Positions 50,827 through 62,952 of a DNA stretch of 64,000 bases are shown in pieces. Source of the DNA: Sycobia sp. Sy_11 (Eukaryota; Arthropoda; Insecta; Hymenoptera; Epichrysomallidae); assembly GCA_018907035.1 (NCBI GenBank), contig JACCIC010000168.1, positions 921,501-985,500 of the forward strand, given 5' to 3'. Every line of letters begins with the position of its first letter. Position 1 is the stretch's first letter. A model generated the notes under the pieces. It saw only the letters and a list, made by a program, of their open reading frames with translations. It was not told the DNA's origin and searched no databases. Both the position numbers and the translations under genes were made by a program.

Positions 50827-52042
50827 TATGAATATAGATGGACATAATGAAGAAAAATCAAAACAATTTTCAGTACATTCTGTCTTTTTTTCTTCAACCG
50901 ACACCATTGTTACGATTGATGCGAAGTATATACATTATTGATAATAAACTACTAATAAATCATAGTATGCTGATAAAATTGTTAAATATATGCGTATTAC
51001 TTATGAAATTCATTAATGTAATTCTTGCATGTAATAAAATAAAACTGTGTATTCATTATATATGATTACATATATCGTGGGCGGGTGCATGTATATGCGT
51101 GTGTTCGCTTAAAAAATACTTAAATAATAATAAAGATTTGTCGTTTATTTCTAATTTGACCTGCGGTATTTGAATTTTTGTATTCAAAATATCCGATTTT
51201 ACATTATTATGTATTTGTAATAGGAATTATGTATATGTTATAAACCTTCAAAATCATCATTTTAACACGGTTTGCACGGTTTTCTTATTAATTATTGAAG
51301 TAATTTTAATTAATATGTTTAAATATTGGAAAAAAACAGTGTCCCGTATAATATATATATATACACGGCAATATATTATTTATTATAATATTTTATGGAC
51401 AAGCTTATTTTATCAAGTGCATTACAATAATAATACAAGTATTTCACGAAAATAATAAGTTTTTATGAAAATAATGAAAAATTAATCTATCGTTCGATCG
51501 TATATTTTACACTCATATATTACATATTCCTTACTTTATTATATTACGAATTCGATAAAAATTAAGCGAATAATTATCTTCTTTTGGCTCTCAATCATCC
51601 AAAATTGGTATCACGATGATTTTTCGGCATTCGAATCACCAAGTATGTCGAGGAGGAGAAAAAAAAACTGAAAACATGCTATTTTACCCATTTGCAAAAG
51701 TACGTCGTCCCATTACAATTGGCGTACTACAGGATTGTATAAAATACTGTGTAAGGTGCTTAATGAATGTAGTGAACCTAAAAAACTGTCATATTTTTCC
51801 AAGAATTCGATATACTTTATACATCCTACCTATTGATTAAAAATACTACATTTTATTCCATGACGTTATACTCATTGACACCTGTAGATCATTCCCGATC
51901 CTTCCATATGACGGTCCACGAGAGTTTTGGAACATGACTGAAACGTCAACAACAATGTGTATTATATATATTAGGTATCAGACCAAGCCGGCAACGTATT
52001 TACCAGTGTTTACTTTATATTGTACACGTTTTACTTCCCCGC

Positions 52043-52057
52043 CCACTAGATGGCGCC
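52043..52057 (+). promoter_or_regulatory. CTCF-type insulator site
   Basis: CCACTAGATGGCGCC fits every position of the 15-base CTCF core consensus CCASYAGRKGGCRSY. It lies about 300 bases before the CpG-rich promoter zone, between the protease neighbourhood and the next gene. Binding is inferred from the match only. Confidence 0.6.
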
Positions 52058-52288
52058 AGAAGTATTTAAAAGGACGCGTTCAATGCGCGATATACAAAAA
52101 CTTGTTTAAATCCCCCCCCCCCAAAACAGTTTGGCATCGTGGAAATAATCCATACTAAAATTCTCTTTCTGCTAATATGAAGTTGTGAAATTTTGTCAAT
52201 GTATACAGACCTTTTATATAAACTCACACACAACACACCGACCACTTGTGTTTCTCTGTATCCCCTCTCTCTTTCTCTCGCACACCTG

Positions 52289-52291
<3 letters not shown>

Positions 52292-52325
<34 letters not shown>
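52292..52325. repeat. (TA)n microsatellite
   Basis: TA run directly before the CpG-rich promoter zone. Confidence 0.9.
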
Positions 52326-52328
<3 letters not shown>

Positions 52329-52339
52329 CCCGTTCACGG

Positions 52340-52708
52340 GGGCGTTACTCTCGGCGTCTGGGCGCAGCGTGTGCACGCCGGATCAGCGCCGCCGCCCGCG
52401 CGGCGTCCAGGCCCCGCCGTCCGCAGTCCTCGCAGAACACACGCGCACGCGAGGAGGCATCATCGTAGCGCGCGAGAGGCGGCGAGTGGCAGCGCCCCCG
52501 TCGTAGCCGAGCGCCGGTCGTACGAGTCCGTCCCGCCGGGTTCCCCCGCCCGACCCCCTATCGCGCACATCGTTCTGTGTATATAATAGCGGATTATAAG
52601 ACAGCCCCGTTCCTCCGGCGTCCCATTCAGTTTAGACTTAGCCGGCGAAGCCGGCACGCGAGGAAGCGCGTCGTACACGCGCGCAGGTGTAAATATATAT
52701 ACATATAT

Positions 52709-52751
<43 letters not shown>

Positions 52752-53624
52752 GCGCGTAATACAGCGTAAGTGCACGCGAGTCGCCGTTACAACGCTCGCG
52801 CGCGCGCGTAGAGCCTGTCGCCCCGGCTTGGGCTAGTCGCGGTCGTCGTCGACGTGGTGCGGCGAGGAGCACGTGTGCAGATCGTACATTCTTATGTGTT
52901 TATGTGCTCGCCTCTGTGCGCGTGTTTGTGCGCGTGTGTACGCATCTAAACCGATAATACAGCGCGCCTTGGCTTAACGTCGTTGGCTCTGCGGACCGCT
53001 CCGCCGCGACCAACGCCTCCCTGCCCTTCGAAAGTCCTCTCTGTCTCTTTCTGTTCTCGGTGCTCTTCCTCCTCCCCCCCCCCCACCCCCGCGCGGCGCC
53101 TCCTCCCGGCCCCGTCCTCGATGTAAGAAAAAAGGAAAAAGAAAAGGGAGAAGCAACGATAACGCATCTGGCTGTCGTTTTGTGCATGGACCGAGCGCCG
53201 GGTAAAGAGCGAGCGGTTAGTATGGCCGGTGAACAGCCGGTACTGTTTCCCCGTGCGACGCCCTCGTCCCCCCTGGCCCGTTTTTTCGTCGTCGCCGTCG
53301 CCGTGACACTGCGATCGGGACACGCGCCCTGACTGCATGGCACGATTGCAAATGTGCCGTCGTACTTAATAGACGCACGCGCGCGTCGTCTGTGATTCGT
53401 GCGCAATACCCGTGGCGCACGTGTGCATTTTCATACACAGACCGCGCGCCAGCGAACCTCGTGCTCTCCGCGGCGTTAATGCATATACACATATGAGATT
53501 GCGCGTACGCGTACACCCAGGCGCGATACAAGCCGGAGTCCCAAGCGAGGTTTCGTAGCAAACGAGGAACAATCATAATACAGACGACGTTCATCCTGTA
53601 TTTGTATATATAGAATAATCGAAG
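52340..53624 (+). promoter_or_regulatory. CpG-rich promoter and 5' leader
   Basis: The densest CpG region of the window, interrupted by a TA repeat (52692-52749). A TATA-like TATATAATA sits near 52579, with an initiator-like TTCAGTTT near 52627. The stretch before the ATG at 53625 is probably a long 5'UTR or a set of start sites. The exact start is not determined. Confidence 0.5.
52692..52749. repeat. (TA)n microsatellite inside the CpG-rich zone
   Basis: TA run with ACATATATAG interruptions, flanked on both sides by CpG-rich sequence. Confidence 0.95.
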
Positions 53625-53706
53625 ATGCTGATCAACGAGGACCCGCAGTGGACCACCGAGTCGGCCGGCCTCACCGGCGATGACTTCCGGATGTTTCCAG
53701 AGCTCG
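53625..53706 (+). CDS. First coding exon of an unrecognised gene (27 codons, continues beyond window)
   Basis: ATG in the context GAAG-ATG opens MLINEDPQWTTESAGLTGDD, then FRMFPEL. The exon stops at a consensus donor G|GTACGT in phase 1. Codons are GC-rich and acidic residues abundant; there is no signal peptide. The CpG-rich promoter, long leader and first intron of more than 10 kb are typical of developmental regulators, such as transcription factors, but this is inference. I do not recognise the protein. No following exon is found up to base 64000. Confidence 0.6.
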
Positions 53707-53772
53707 GTACGTCTCCATCCTCTGGGAACTCTGATGCATGCGCTTGATGTCATGATTCGTCTCTACAATTAT

Positions 53773-53774
<2 letters not shown>

Positions 53775-53813
<39 letters not shown>
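53775..53813. repeat. (CT)n microsatellite
   Basis: About 19 CT units, 69 bases after the first-exon donor. On the other strand it is a GAGA tract. Confidence 0.95.
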
Positions 53814-53816
<3 letters not shown>

Positions 53817-53938
53817 GTGTCACTCTTACCCTTTTCTCTTTTTGCCTCTTTTCCCTCTGATGATATGCCAGCTCGTTATCTCTGATCCGCTTCATTTCAA
53901 TGTGTATATATATCATATACGCATATCTCGGCACTGTT

Positions 53939-53981
53939 CTTTCTCTCTCCCTCTCTCTCTCTCTCCCTCTCTCTCTTTCCC
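53939..53981. repeat. Interrupted (CT)n
   Basis: CT run with CCCT interruptions, in the same intron. Confidence 0.9.
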
Positions 53982-54400
53982 TGGTAAATACATATTATGT
54001 AGGTATGCTACGCCGTGTTTTCTTCATAATATTATAACCAATCTCTTCCTCTGCTACTATGGTGCAAATTACGACTTTCTATATATATATATATTTTTTT
54101 TTTTCAAGGACTGCCCGTGCCTTACTTTCTATGATAAATATATAAAAAATATGTGAACTTTTTTTTGTATACTATGTGATTTTCTGTTAAACATAATTGA
54201 AAAACGAAAGAGTGACTTTATACATAAATGTGCGCGCGCGCGTGCGTGTGTGTGTGTGGTGTGTAATGCCCCCGCTTGAGCGCACAAAAAGGTCTTATAC
54301 TTATTATATATTATATATAGCATACATTCCAGCACGGTTTTACAGGTAAAAAACGAAAATCTTCCTCGTCATCTATACATGCTCGCCCCCTCATCACTCA

Positions 54401-54436
54401 CACTCTCTCTCTCTCTCTCTCCCTCTCTCTCTCCCT
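54401..54436. repeat. Interrupted (CT)n
   Basis: CT run with CCCT interruptions; the third such tract within 0.7 kb. Confidence 0.9.
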
Positions 54437-54559
54437 GTATATTATAAAGCTTTGTGCCTGTGAGTCGACGTACCCTTTTCCATCGGGGGTGTTTTCCGGT
54501 GCTCGAAGGAATGTAGGACTCGCACAATGTATCTCATTCATTATATACAGATTTAAGAA

Positions 54560-54610
<51 letters not shown>
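54560..54610. repeat. (TA)n microsatellite
   Basis: Uninterrupted TA run in the large intron. Confidence 0.95.
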
Positions 54611-54613
<3 letters not shown>

Positions 54614-54948
54614 AAATAATTCAATATTACCATGCCAAGGTCAAAAATAACTAAAGCAGAAAACCATTACCTAGGATATTCGTCCTCTTTCCTATAGTCG
54701 CACTGTAGAATCATAATCGGTGCCCGGTTCATTTATATACTTCTACAATATAGTGTGCATAATATATATACATACATATATGCATATATATATAATACTA
54801 CACGTAAGATAGAAGCGCATTCGCCTCGTTGCAATTTTATTAAATACAAACATTACAAACCGTCGTTCTATCTCTTCGATTATTATCTCGAATGTTCGCA
54901 TGTAAATTACAATTACGGCATATATTCAAAGTACGTAGCTTTATTCTA

Positions 54949-54950
54949 TA

Positions 54951-55010
<60 letters not shown>

Positions 55011-55123
55011 CGCGCGTTCAATTGTCCTATTTGTTTTTACTATATGTACCTGTTGGGCTCCTCACTCTACCGCCGCCTGATTTTTCATTAATATTTTCAT
55101 TAATATTCTTATATCTATACCTT

Positions 55124-55177
<54 letters not shown>

Positions 55178-55190
55178 GCATGTATGTATG
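54949..55190. repeat. Two (TA)n tracts and a TATG tract
   Basis: TA runs at 54956-55006 and 55125-55165, followed by a TATG/CATG run to about 55190. Confidence 0.9.
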
Positions 55191-57008
55191 CCTAACGATT
55201 TATCTCACGTAAGATAGAATAATTGCATTTAAGAGAGAAGCTGACGGGTAGAACCAGGTAAAACGTCCTCGTTACCGATTCAAAATTCGTTCGCGCATTG
55301 TTTTTAAAGGTATCTTCACGGTTTTATGACGTTCGACGTTTAGACCTTGGGTAATTGTTCAAAATTGGCTAAATGTCAAACTAATCCGTTCGTCAAGCTG
55401 GACGAAAGCCGTTGTAAATTTTTTTTTTTTTTTTTTGTTAGCTTTTTGCAAAGGACGCGAAAAACAATCGAATCAATGTTCATTCTTTGAATGATTTTCC
55501 TCCGCTTAGTTTTGTACATACCACGTTTGCTCGGCAAACTGCAGGTATGCGAGGTCGTTAGCCGATCTATAGTAGCGTTTAACCATGCCTAAATTCAATT
55601 TAACAGCTATTTAACGCCACATAGATGGCGAGCTTCAAAACACATAATAATTTTATCTGGAACAAATTATATCTACGATATACCGCCGCCTCGACTATTG
55701 ACTACGTTGAGTATTAAAAAAGTAATAAGAAAAAGAAAACAAATACAAAAAAAAAAAAAAAAAACCAAAAAAAACTGTGTTTTTGTTATGTCAAATCTTA
55801 CATTACAGGCATAAACATTCGTGTATAATGGCATCGACGAAATTTACAAGTCGATTTTTGAACAACTGTACGGCTGTGCACATGTTTGTTCAATTAATTT
55901 TTTTTTTTTTTCTATCCTATTGTACGCGCATATTTACAAGATTATTTCGTGATACGTATAAGCGTTAGTTTTTGTAAAGCCTGGCAAATTCTGAAGTTAT
56001 AGCGTACGTTCGAACGGAACTTTATGGGCGAGCGCTAAATAATTGAAAACGGCGTTTCAGAATTAGATTGCTTTTTTTGTTCGTTCTTGATCAATGAATG
56101 AAGATCGGAAAAATGCTGTCTTGTTTTTTTTTTTGTGAGATAAGCGAGGGATGATTTTCTTTTATGATTTCTCATTGCGCGTTGCGTCGTCTGGTACTTC
56201 CAGTCTTTTCGCGAGCTCTTAATCAGAATAAGATCATTAGATTCACATATCTTCAATACAAATAAAAAACAAAAAATAGGGCATCGTTCGATTCCAAGAC
56301 CGGCGATATCTCGAAAATTCCATCGTTCAGCTAGAAAAAAAATGTCAATATTAACCAAAAAAAAAAAAAAAAAAAGAATGCCTCGATATTATATAAAATT
56401 TTATTCACTGCCTATTGTCTCGTAAACTATCTTAAATCATTACGGCTATCATACACTCGTGCATCGCGCGTACATAATCATGCGGTATTGGTCGGTCAAT
56501 CGCCAAGACTCGACGGACGTTCCACTTTTTAGGACACTTGGTATAAATATATATGTATATATATATACATAATTTTGTAGATACATAATTCATGATCTGC
56601 GTATCTCCGTAAAAAGGTTCACTTTATACGTGCGCGCGCGCGTAATAGTTGATAAATAGATCACTATAGTAACCGTATATCGTGTCTTATAAAGCAAGGC
56701 TAAAGCTTGCCGAGCGCGCATCGATAATAATATTAAATAATGCAAAGGAACAAGCGGTATTGTTTTCCATTTAAACGCGAGCATCGACAGCCCCGTGCGA
56801 CATGGCGACGCTAAAGTCACATACGAATATATATATATACATGCATGTGATCGACACCTGTACGACGAAGGGAGAACCAGGCGTCTTTTCTCTCCTTTTG
56901 TAGTGAGAAAACTCTTTCGGAGCATCGAGCTTTTGGCTACCACCTCCCCCCTCCTTTTCCCATCACGATATACGCATAACCGAACATATGCTTCCGTATT
57001 CGCATATA

Positions 57009-57011
<3 letters not shown>

Positions 57012-57076
<65 letters not shown>

Positions 57077-57154
57077 GAAATTTTCGACGTAGGTTTTATT
57101 CTGCTGATAAAAAATATATTATATATAATTTATAACGTACGCAGACTATTTACT

Positions 57155-57200
<46 letters not shown>
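57012..57200. repeat. Two (TA)n tracts
   Basis: TA runs at 57014-57072 and 57158-57199, separated by about 85 bases. Confidence 0.95.
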
Positions 57201-57207
<7 letters not shown>

Positions 57208-58563
57208 CATATATGTATGTATCTGCTTAATAATTTGCCGCGCGCACGTGCCGGCATCCGAATAAATTCTTTCTAGAAGAATCGTGTAACAGGTGTTACC
57301 CTCGCAATGTTGCCCGACACGAAGAAACAAAAAAAAAAAAAAAAAATAAAAAAAATAAAAGAAAAGAAAAATTTTCCCGCGGCAAATTTTGCTCTTACGT
57401 GTCGCGAATAATATTCACGTATAAAGATATTACAATGTAATATATGCGCGCGCGCACATATGGACGTACGCTTGCATGCGCGGATTCGTGCTAGCAGGTA
57501 AACATTGCACCGCGCGTCTCCGCGCCGCGGCTGTTCGAAAGCCGCCCTCCGCGCGACCTTGGGCGAGAGATTTGACCACACGCGCGCGCGCGCGCGCTCA
57601 TCCAGACTTAATTTCGTCCCTTTTTCAAGGCCCCCATTCTTCGACATATGCGCGTACCAGCTTTCAGCGAGTCTATTTCGGGTCGCGCGCCTCACCTCCG
57701 AGCTCTTAAATTAACGCAACGCCGTGGTTGTCCCCCAAGACAAGGCTGTGCCCCCGCGCGCGCGTGCGAAATATTCGCAGTACATGACCGCCCGTGATTG
57801 CGATGGCAGTTTGCCAAAAAAAAAAAAAAAAAAAGGAAAAAATAAAAATCGGTGAACACGCGCGTGCGCGGGCTTTCCAAATTCATACTTAGATGTAGAG
57901 AAATCAAGGGTAAATTGAATTCGGTCGTCGGCACGGGGGCGCAACAATTCGTGGTAATGCGGATTGTCTGAATATCCCTTCGTTCTTTTATCGGCCATCC
58001 TCCGCTGGAAAAAAATAGTTTGTTTTTTATCTTCTTAGGTCGTTCAAAAATTTATATTTATGAGAAAAACAATGTTTAACGCTGCAAAATAAAAAAAAAA
58101 CTATATCTATGCGGAGATAAGAGACAATAACAATTGGAAAAAGTAAACGATGCAGATATTTCATAGGCAGCATTTCTTTACCAAAGCTGGTTTTGTTTTT
58201 AGTCCACGAAAGCCCCTACACCTGAGTACTCTAACGAGTTGTTGCGGCACTGGTCCTCAGTTCTTGCTTTGTCCCAAAATCCTCGCGCTCGCACATCTCT
58301 TCTCATTCCGGCGAGGGACGAGAGAGAGAGAGAGAGAGAGAATATGAGAAAACTGCTACGTGTATGTATATATATATATATATCTTTCGCTTTATTTATG
58401 TATCTCTGTTTTCCCCCTCCCCATTTTACTTTTTAATAACCAAAAGTCAGCCCTCGCAAGACCTCTCGCTCAAGGCTGTCTCTTCTCTGTGTTATCTCTG
58501 CGCGCACATACATACACGCATATGTACAAACTTTACAGGGAAGAAATTAACTTTTGCGATATG

Positions 58564-58564
<1 letters not shown>

Positions 58565-58613
<49 letters not shown>
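58565..58613. repeat. (TA)n microsatellite
   Basis: TA run; a GA run lies upstream at 58320-58341. Confidence 0.95.
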
Positions 58614-58618
<5 letters not shown>

Positions 58619-58813
58619 TACAGTCTCGCAAAACCTGTTTTCATTTTCTTTCTTTTTTTATTTTACAGTAGTTCGGTGCGTTAGCGGTAGTAAAAAAATT
58701 AATCTCGCTCTTCGGTCGTGCTTGCGACGAGGCTTTTTTTTTGCAAAAAAACAGGCGGGAATCGGGAGCATCTCTTCGCTCCCATGAAGAGATACCGAGT
58801 GCGTTATATTTAT

Positions 58814-58888
58814 GTATATATATATATATATTGTGTGTGTGTGTGTGTGTGGGTGTGTGTGCGCGCGCGCGTGTGTGTATGTGTATGC
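58814..58888. repeat. (TA)n-(GT)n-(GC)n compound repeat
   Basis: TA, then GT with one GGGT, then GCGCGCGC, then GT. Alternating purine-pyrimidine throughout, so a Z-DNA candidate. Confidence 0.9.
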
Positions 58889-59057
58889 ATAAATGTTGAA
58901 CGGCGCCAATGCGGTCATGAGCGTAAAAAAGAAACGATCGCGATCTCATGAATCCGGGAGTCCTTTGGCAAGGCACTGCATGTATATAGGAACGTTACTA
59001 TATTCGATATTAAATTGTAAGTCCGGCATGACTTTTGATAAGCTTCTGTACTTTTTT

Positions 59058-59076
59058 ACACACACACACACACACG

Positions 59077-59107
<31 letters not shown>

Positions 59108-59134
59108 ATATAAATATATATACATATATATATA
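59058..59134. repeat. (CA)n-(CG)n-(CA)n-(TA)n compound repeat
   Basis: CA, then CGCGCGCG, then CA, then TA. It mirrors the composition of the repeat 170 bases upstream on the opposite strand. Confidence 0.9.
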
Positions 59135-59962
59135 TAGTCATGCATCGGATATAGAGTTATGGGTACATCACGAAAACTCGTGTAATCCGTATTTCTCATA
59201 TGTTGTTCATCAGTCGTGTATACAGGTGCAGCAGTGTACACTATAGACTTAATAATAAACCTAGCTTACGGCGGTGATGATTTTTTCTTTCTTTTTGATT
59301 TATCGAGGGTTATTTTGACCATTCGATTGTGTATTGTATAATTTTTCTCTATATGGAAATATAGTTGTCGAATCTTTTTAACGAGGTTTTTTTTTGCAAA
59401 CATTAGTATTAGAATGGAAGAACAGAAAACGCAACAGTACGATCATAATAATGAATAAAGAACCAAATGAAAGTAACATTTTTTTCTCTCGCTCAGCTTT
59501 AAAGTGTCTCCGTCGTCTGTATAAACTAATTCACATATAAATATTTAAAAATTTGATTTTTAGTAGTTTTACCATGAATTTTTTTTTACGAATGCCATAT
59601 GTAATTATGCATAAAAATCATAAAAATATTCATATATAAATAATATATTATAATAAATATATTCATATCATAAAGAAGCGTCCATACTGGGGCTTAATTC
59701 ACATATCAGGAAATACAAATTTGTCTTCTAACAATTACACAAACGACCGGCGATATTTCAGAATTTGAACCGATTTTATACTGAAAGAATACTATTAACT
59801 ATTATATGTATAAAAGGAAATGGATTATTAAAACTTGACGTATTACATATTATTGTAGGAATGTCCGAAAGACAACAGCCGAGGGCCGACGCCCAAGAAC
59901 GCCGAAACGCACCTGTGCATTTTTCGATAGGTCCCTATGTATATCTATGTCTATACCTGTAG

Positions 59963-59964
<2 letters not shown>

Positions 59965-60011
<47 letters not shown>
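59965..60011. repeat. (TA)n microsatellite
   Basis: Uninterrupted TA run in the large intron. Confidence 0.95.
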
Positions 60012-60014
<3 letters not shown>

Positions 60015-61903
60015 TGTATACGCAACCGCGCCAGAGGGGAGAATGCCCGCGCCGCACGCATCTTTCCCTTCTCCCCCCTCAGCGGTCACATTTTTACGGT
60101 CTGGTATAAGGGACTCTTGGGACCCTTCCTCCCCCATTTACGCTCCAAAGTTCGGGATTTTCACATAATTTCTCTTTTCCAAGAAGAATCTTTTATGTGT
60201 GTATATATATACACACACCTATGCCTTTCGACTTTCGGCTTATTTTTAGACGTGTGGATTTTTTTTCTTCTTCTTCTGTTATTCTTGTACTCCATCGCGC
60301 TTCTTTTCTGCTCAAGCACGGATATTATTTTTCAAATCATTTATAAATAAATGATTCGAGATTATTCAGTTAGGTATAATGTACAAATCTAAGCGTGGAA
60401 ATATCGTCTCTGTGCCGCAGAGCGAACTATTTACACCCGATAAAACTGAACAAGAGATTGATTTTTGTCCTAACATGGTTATCGAGATTCATAAGATTTT
60501 TTCCAATGACTAAATTTATACCTAAGATACGATCTTAAGGGTCATTTCAAAGTCAGTTTACTGTATTTTTTATACAAGGAATCTCTATTTTAGGCTCCGT
60601 ACTTTGAAAAAGCGCAGAAAATTTTCACATTGAGTCCTGCTCTGTCTGATATTCACGCGCATCTCATATAATATAATGCTCATCTGAGATAATATAAGGC
60701 CCCTACATTTTCGGGACTTTTTATTTTTACACCACTAACTAAGATTTTTACGAATCTTTGTTGTTTATTCGATAAGATATATATGGCTTAAACTTTTACG
60801 TCCAATGAGTCTCGCCGACCACGACTTTGATGCCAGAAGCTTCGCAAAATGTCTTTGATAAATTCTCAGTGAAATCATGTAAGGATTCTTTTTCCTCTGG
60901 TTCATATTAAAATTGCATTAATGAAATAATTGATTTATAATAACAAAAAATTTTTTAAACAAACATTTACGAATGTTACAAATACGTAAAAAAGATGCTT
61001 TCATCTCACCATCCTATAGGAAAGCAAAGTAAAGTATTTCGCGGTATCCAGATTCGCAAGTTGTTGAATGACGAGGCTTTTCTTAGCAAACAGAGTGGCA
61101 AAGAACATCCAGCGTGGTTAGCATAGTCATAGATTTCAAAAGGAGGTACCGGTGGAAAACTTCCTCGGACAATTACAAGGGTATAAGAACTATGGGTATT
61201 GCTTAATTGCACGCAATTCACCTTATCCCCTCATCTGCAAACCTTCCAGAAAATCTAGGGAACTTAAGTTAACGACCGAGGTAAAAGATTTCATCGATAT
61301 ATATATATATATATAAGAAAATAAAATGACGCGATCGAGGTAGATTGGATATACGATAGCTGAATTTTGGGTTAGAAGTTGAAGATAAGGTGTGCAGTAA
61401 GTAATTATCTCGATATAGATCTTTTCGAGATATAGAAAAGCGGACGGAAACGCCGTAAAGAGAATCGATGAAATCTTCAAAGCGACTTGTCCAAAGAAAA
61501 ATTCCTACTATTTCTGCATTAAGCGCAAAATAGCAAGCTCCGGTGTCTTCATGTTTTACGATTTTATTTCCTGAGAGTTACTTTAAGAATCGAAACAGAA
61601 AAGTTACATTTTGACCTCAAAGTTATAATATGCATTGATAGATCTCGTCCTGAAATTCAGCGCCTGCAGTCATTCAGAATGATCAATCCAAGACAGGGAT
61701 TCCTAAATATGAATAAAACATTCAGCTAGCTTTGAAACGACCGCGAAGTTCATAGTTCAGGTGTTAATTAGGTTCATGGTCAAATCGCGGGGGAAAATCC
61801 TATGGATCACCGAGGTTTAAAAACCGTTTTTCCCAAACTTCAAAAATACCCCGCACAAATTAAAAACAAAATATCTCTTTTCACCGAAATTACGTCACCT
61901 AGC

Positions 61904-61931
<28 letters not shown>
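61904..61931. repeat. (GA)n microsatellite
   Basis: About 14 GA units. Confidence 0.95.
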
Positions 61932-61936
<5 letters not shown>

Positions 61937-62053
61937 AACAAAACAGGGATTTGGGAATAGCATTGTCTCAACTGCGGCGTAGATAACTTTTTTCTTCGTG
62001 CAGAGCATGTGTTCTTAACAACGATGTACATACTTTAATAATTGTAGGTCAAA

Positions 62054-62056
<3 letters not shown>

Positions 62057-62103
<47 letters not shown>
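62057..62103. repeat. (TA)n microsatellite
   Basis: TA run; another shorter one follows at 62248-62282. Confidence 0.95.
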
Positions 62104-62106
<3 letters not shown>

Positions 62107-62245
62107 TACGTTGGCTCGTTACAGAAACGCAATAGATAAATACCGATTCAATATATACGATAAACATTTAATGATTTTCGCAGTCGCCCATAACTCTCTT
62201 TATTTTCAATTTATTACGCATCGTTTCAGAATGTCGAAATTAAAC

Positions 62246-62283
<38 letters not shown>

Positions 62284-62624
62284 GTTTTCTTTCACGCGTA
62301 CAGACGATAAGGAAACAGTTTTTTTTATTTTTTTTTAATTTTTAAATTTTACGTATATTAAATTATTCGTGTATTAAAAGATCTATTTGCTCGCGGGCTA
62401 TTTTTTTCTTCTTCTTACATACTCAATATACGTAAACGTTTGAATTAAAATAGGCTATATACAATATAATATCCTCCTTGGCGTTGTTTGCTCTAGCATG
62501 GAAAAGTGTGTGGGCGAGAAAAGGAGAGAAAAGAGTCGCACTATATGCGGTTATGGAAAAACATTTTAAAAAGCTGCTATATAGATAAGCTGTATTCGTT
62601 ACATTAACTTAAATACTTATAGAA

Positions 62625-62625
<1 letters not shown>

Positions 62626-62675
<50 letters not shown>
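62626..62675. repeat. (TA)n microsatellite
   Basis: Uninterrupted TA run. Confidence 0.95.
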
Positions 62676-62677
<2 letters not shown>

Positions 62678-62886
62678 GTTAAGGAGTTCAAATTCAAATG
62701 ATCAGGGAAACGTGCGCGCGCACTTGGCCTTATCTCTGATGCCATGCTAATTTAACCTTAATATATATATTAGAAAATTCAGACGAATTTTATCACGCGG
62801 GCCAGAACACTATCTTTGTCGCTCTCGCCAACCTCCCACCGTATGATTATCACTATATGTCGCTTTATACGTATTATATGCTAATT

Positions 62887-62950
<64 letters not shown>
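62887..62950. repeat. (CA)n-(TA)n compound microsatellite
   Basis: Short CA run followed by a long TA run. Confidence 0.95.

Positions 62951-62952
<2 letters not shown>

Larger units (their letters stand above)
44951..52042. other. Gene-poor spacer downstream of gene D
   Basis: About 7 kb without a supportable protein-coding gene. It contains the GC-richer block with a hammerhead-like motif (45715-46475), a CpG-richer stretch at about 46780-47440, and TA repeats (49929-49983, 50766-50824). Frames of 60-116 codons at 47093, 47512, 48803, 48870 and 51616 show no domain and overlap one another on both strands, so they are not called. Confidence 0.45.

Noticed and set aside
52900..53753. Overlapping long frames of up to 178 codons on the minus strand
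   Set aside because: CpG-rich sequence has few stop codons. The frames overlap in several phases and translate to Arg/Ala/Gly-rich sequence without domains.
54755..55195. Frame of 146 codons rich in YIYIYI
   Set aside because: It is mostly a translation of TA microsatellites.
55622..55636. Second CTCF-like core (TAGATGGCGAGC)
   Set aside because: Several positions of the consensus fail, unlike the site at 52043.
59200..59230. CTGATGA with a nearby GAAA on the minus strand, as a second hammerhead
   Set aside because: No stem I or stem III pairing can be formed around it.
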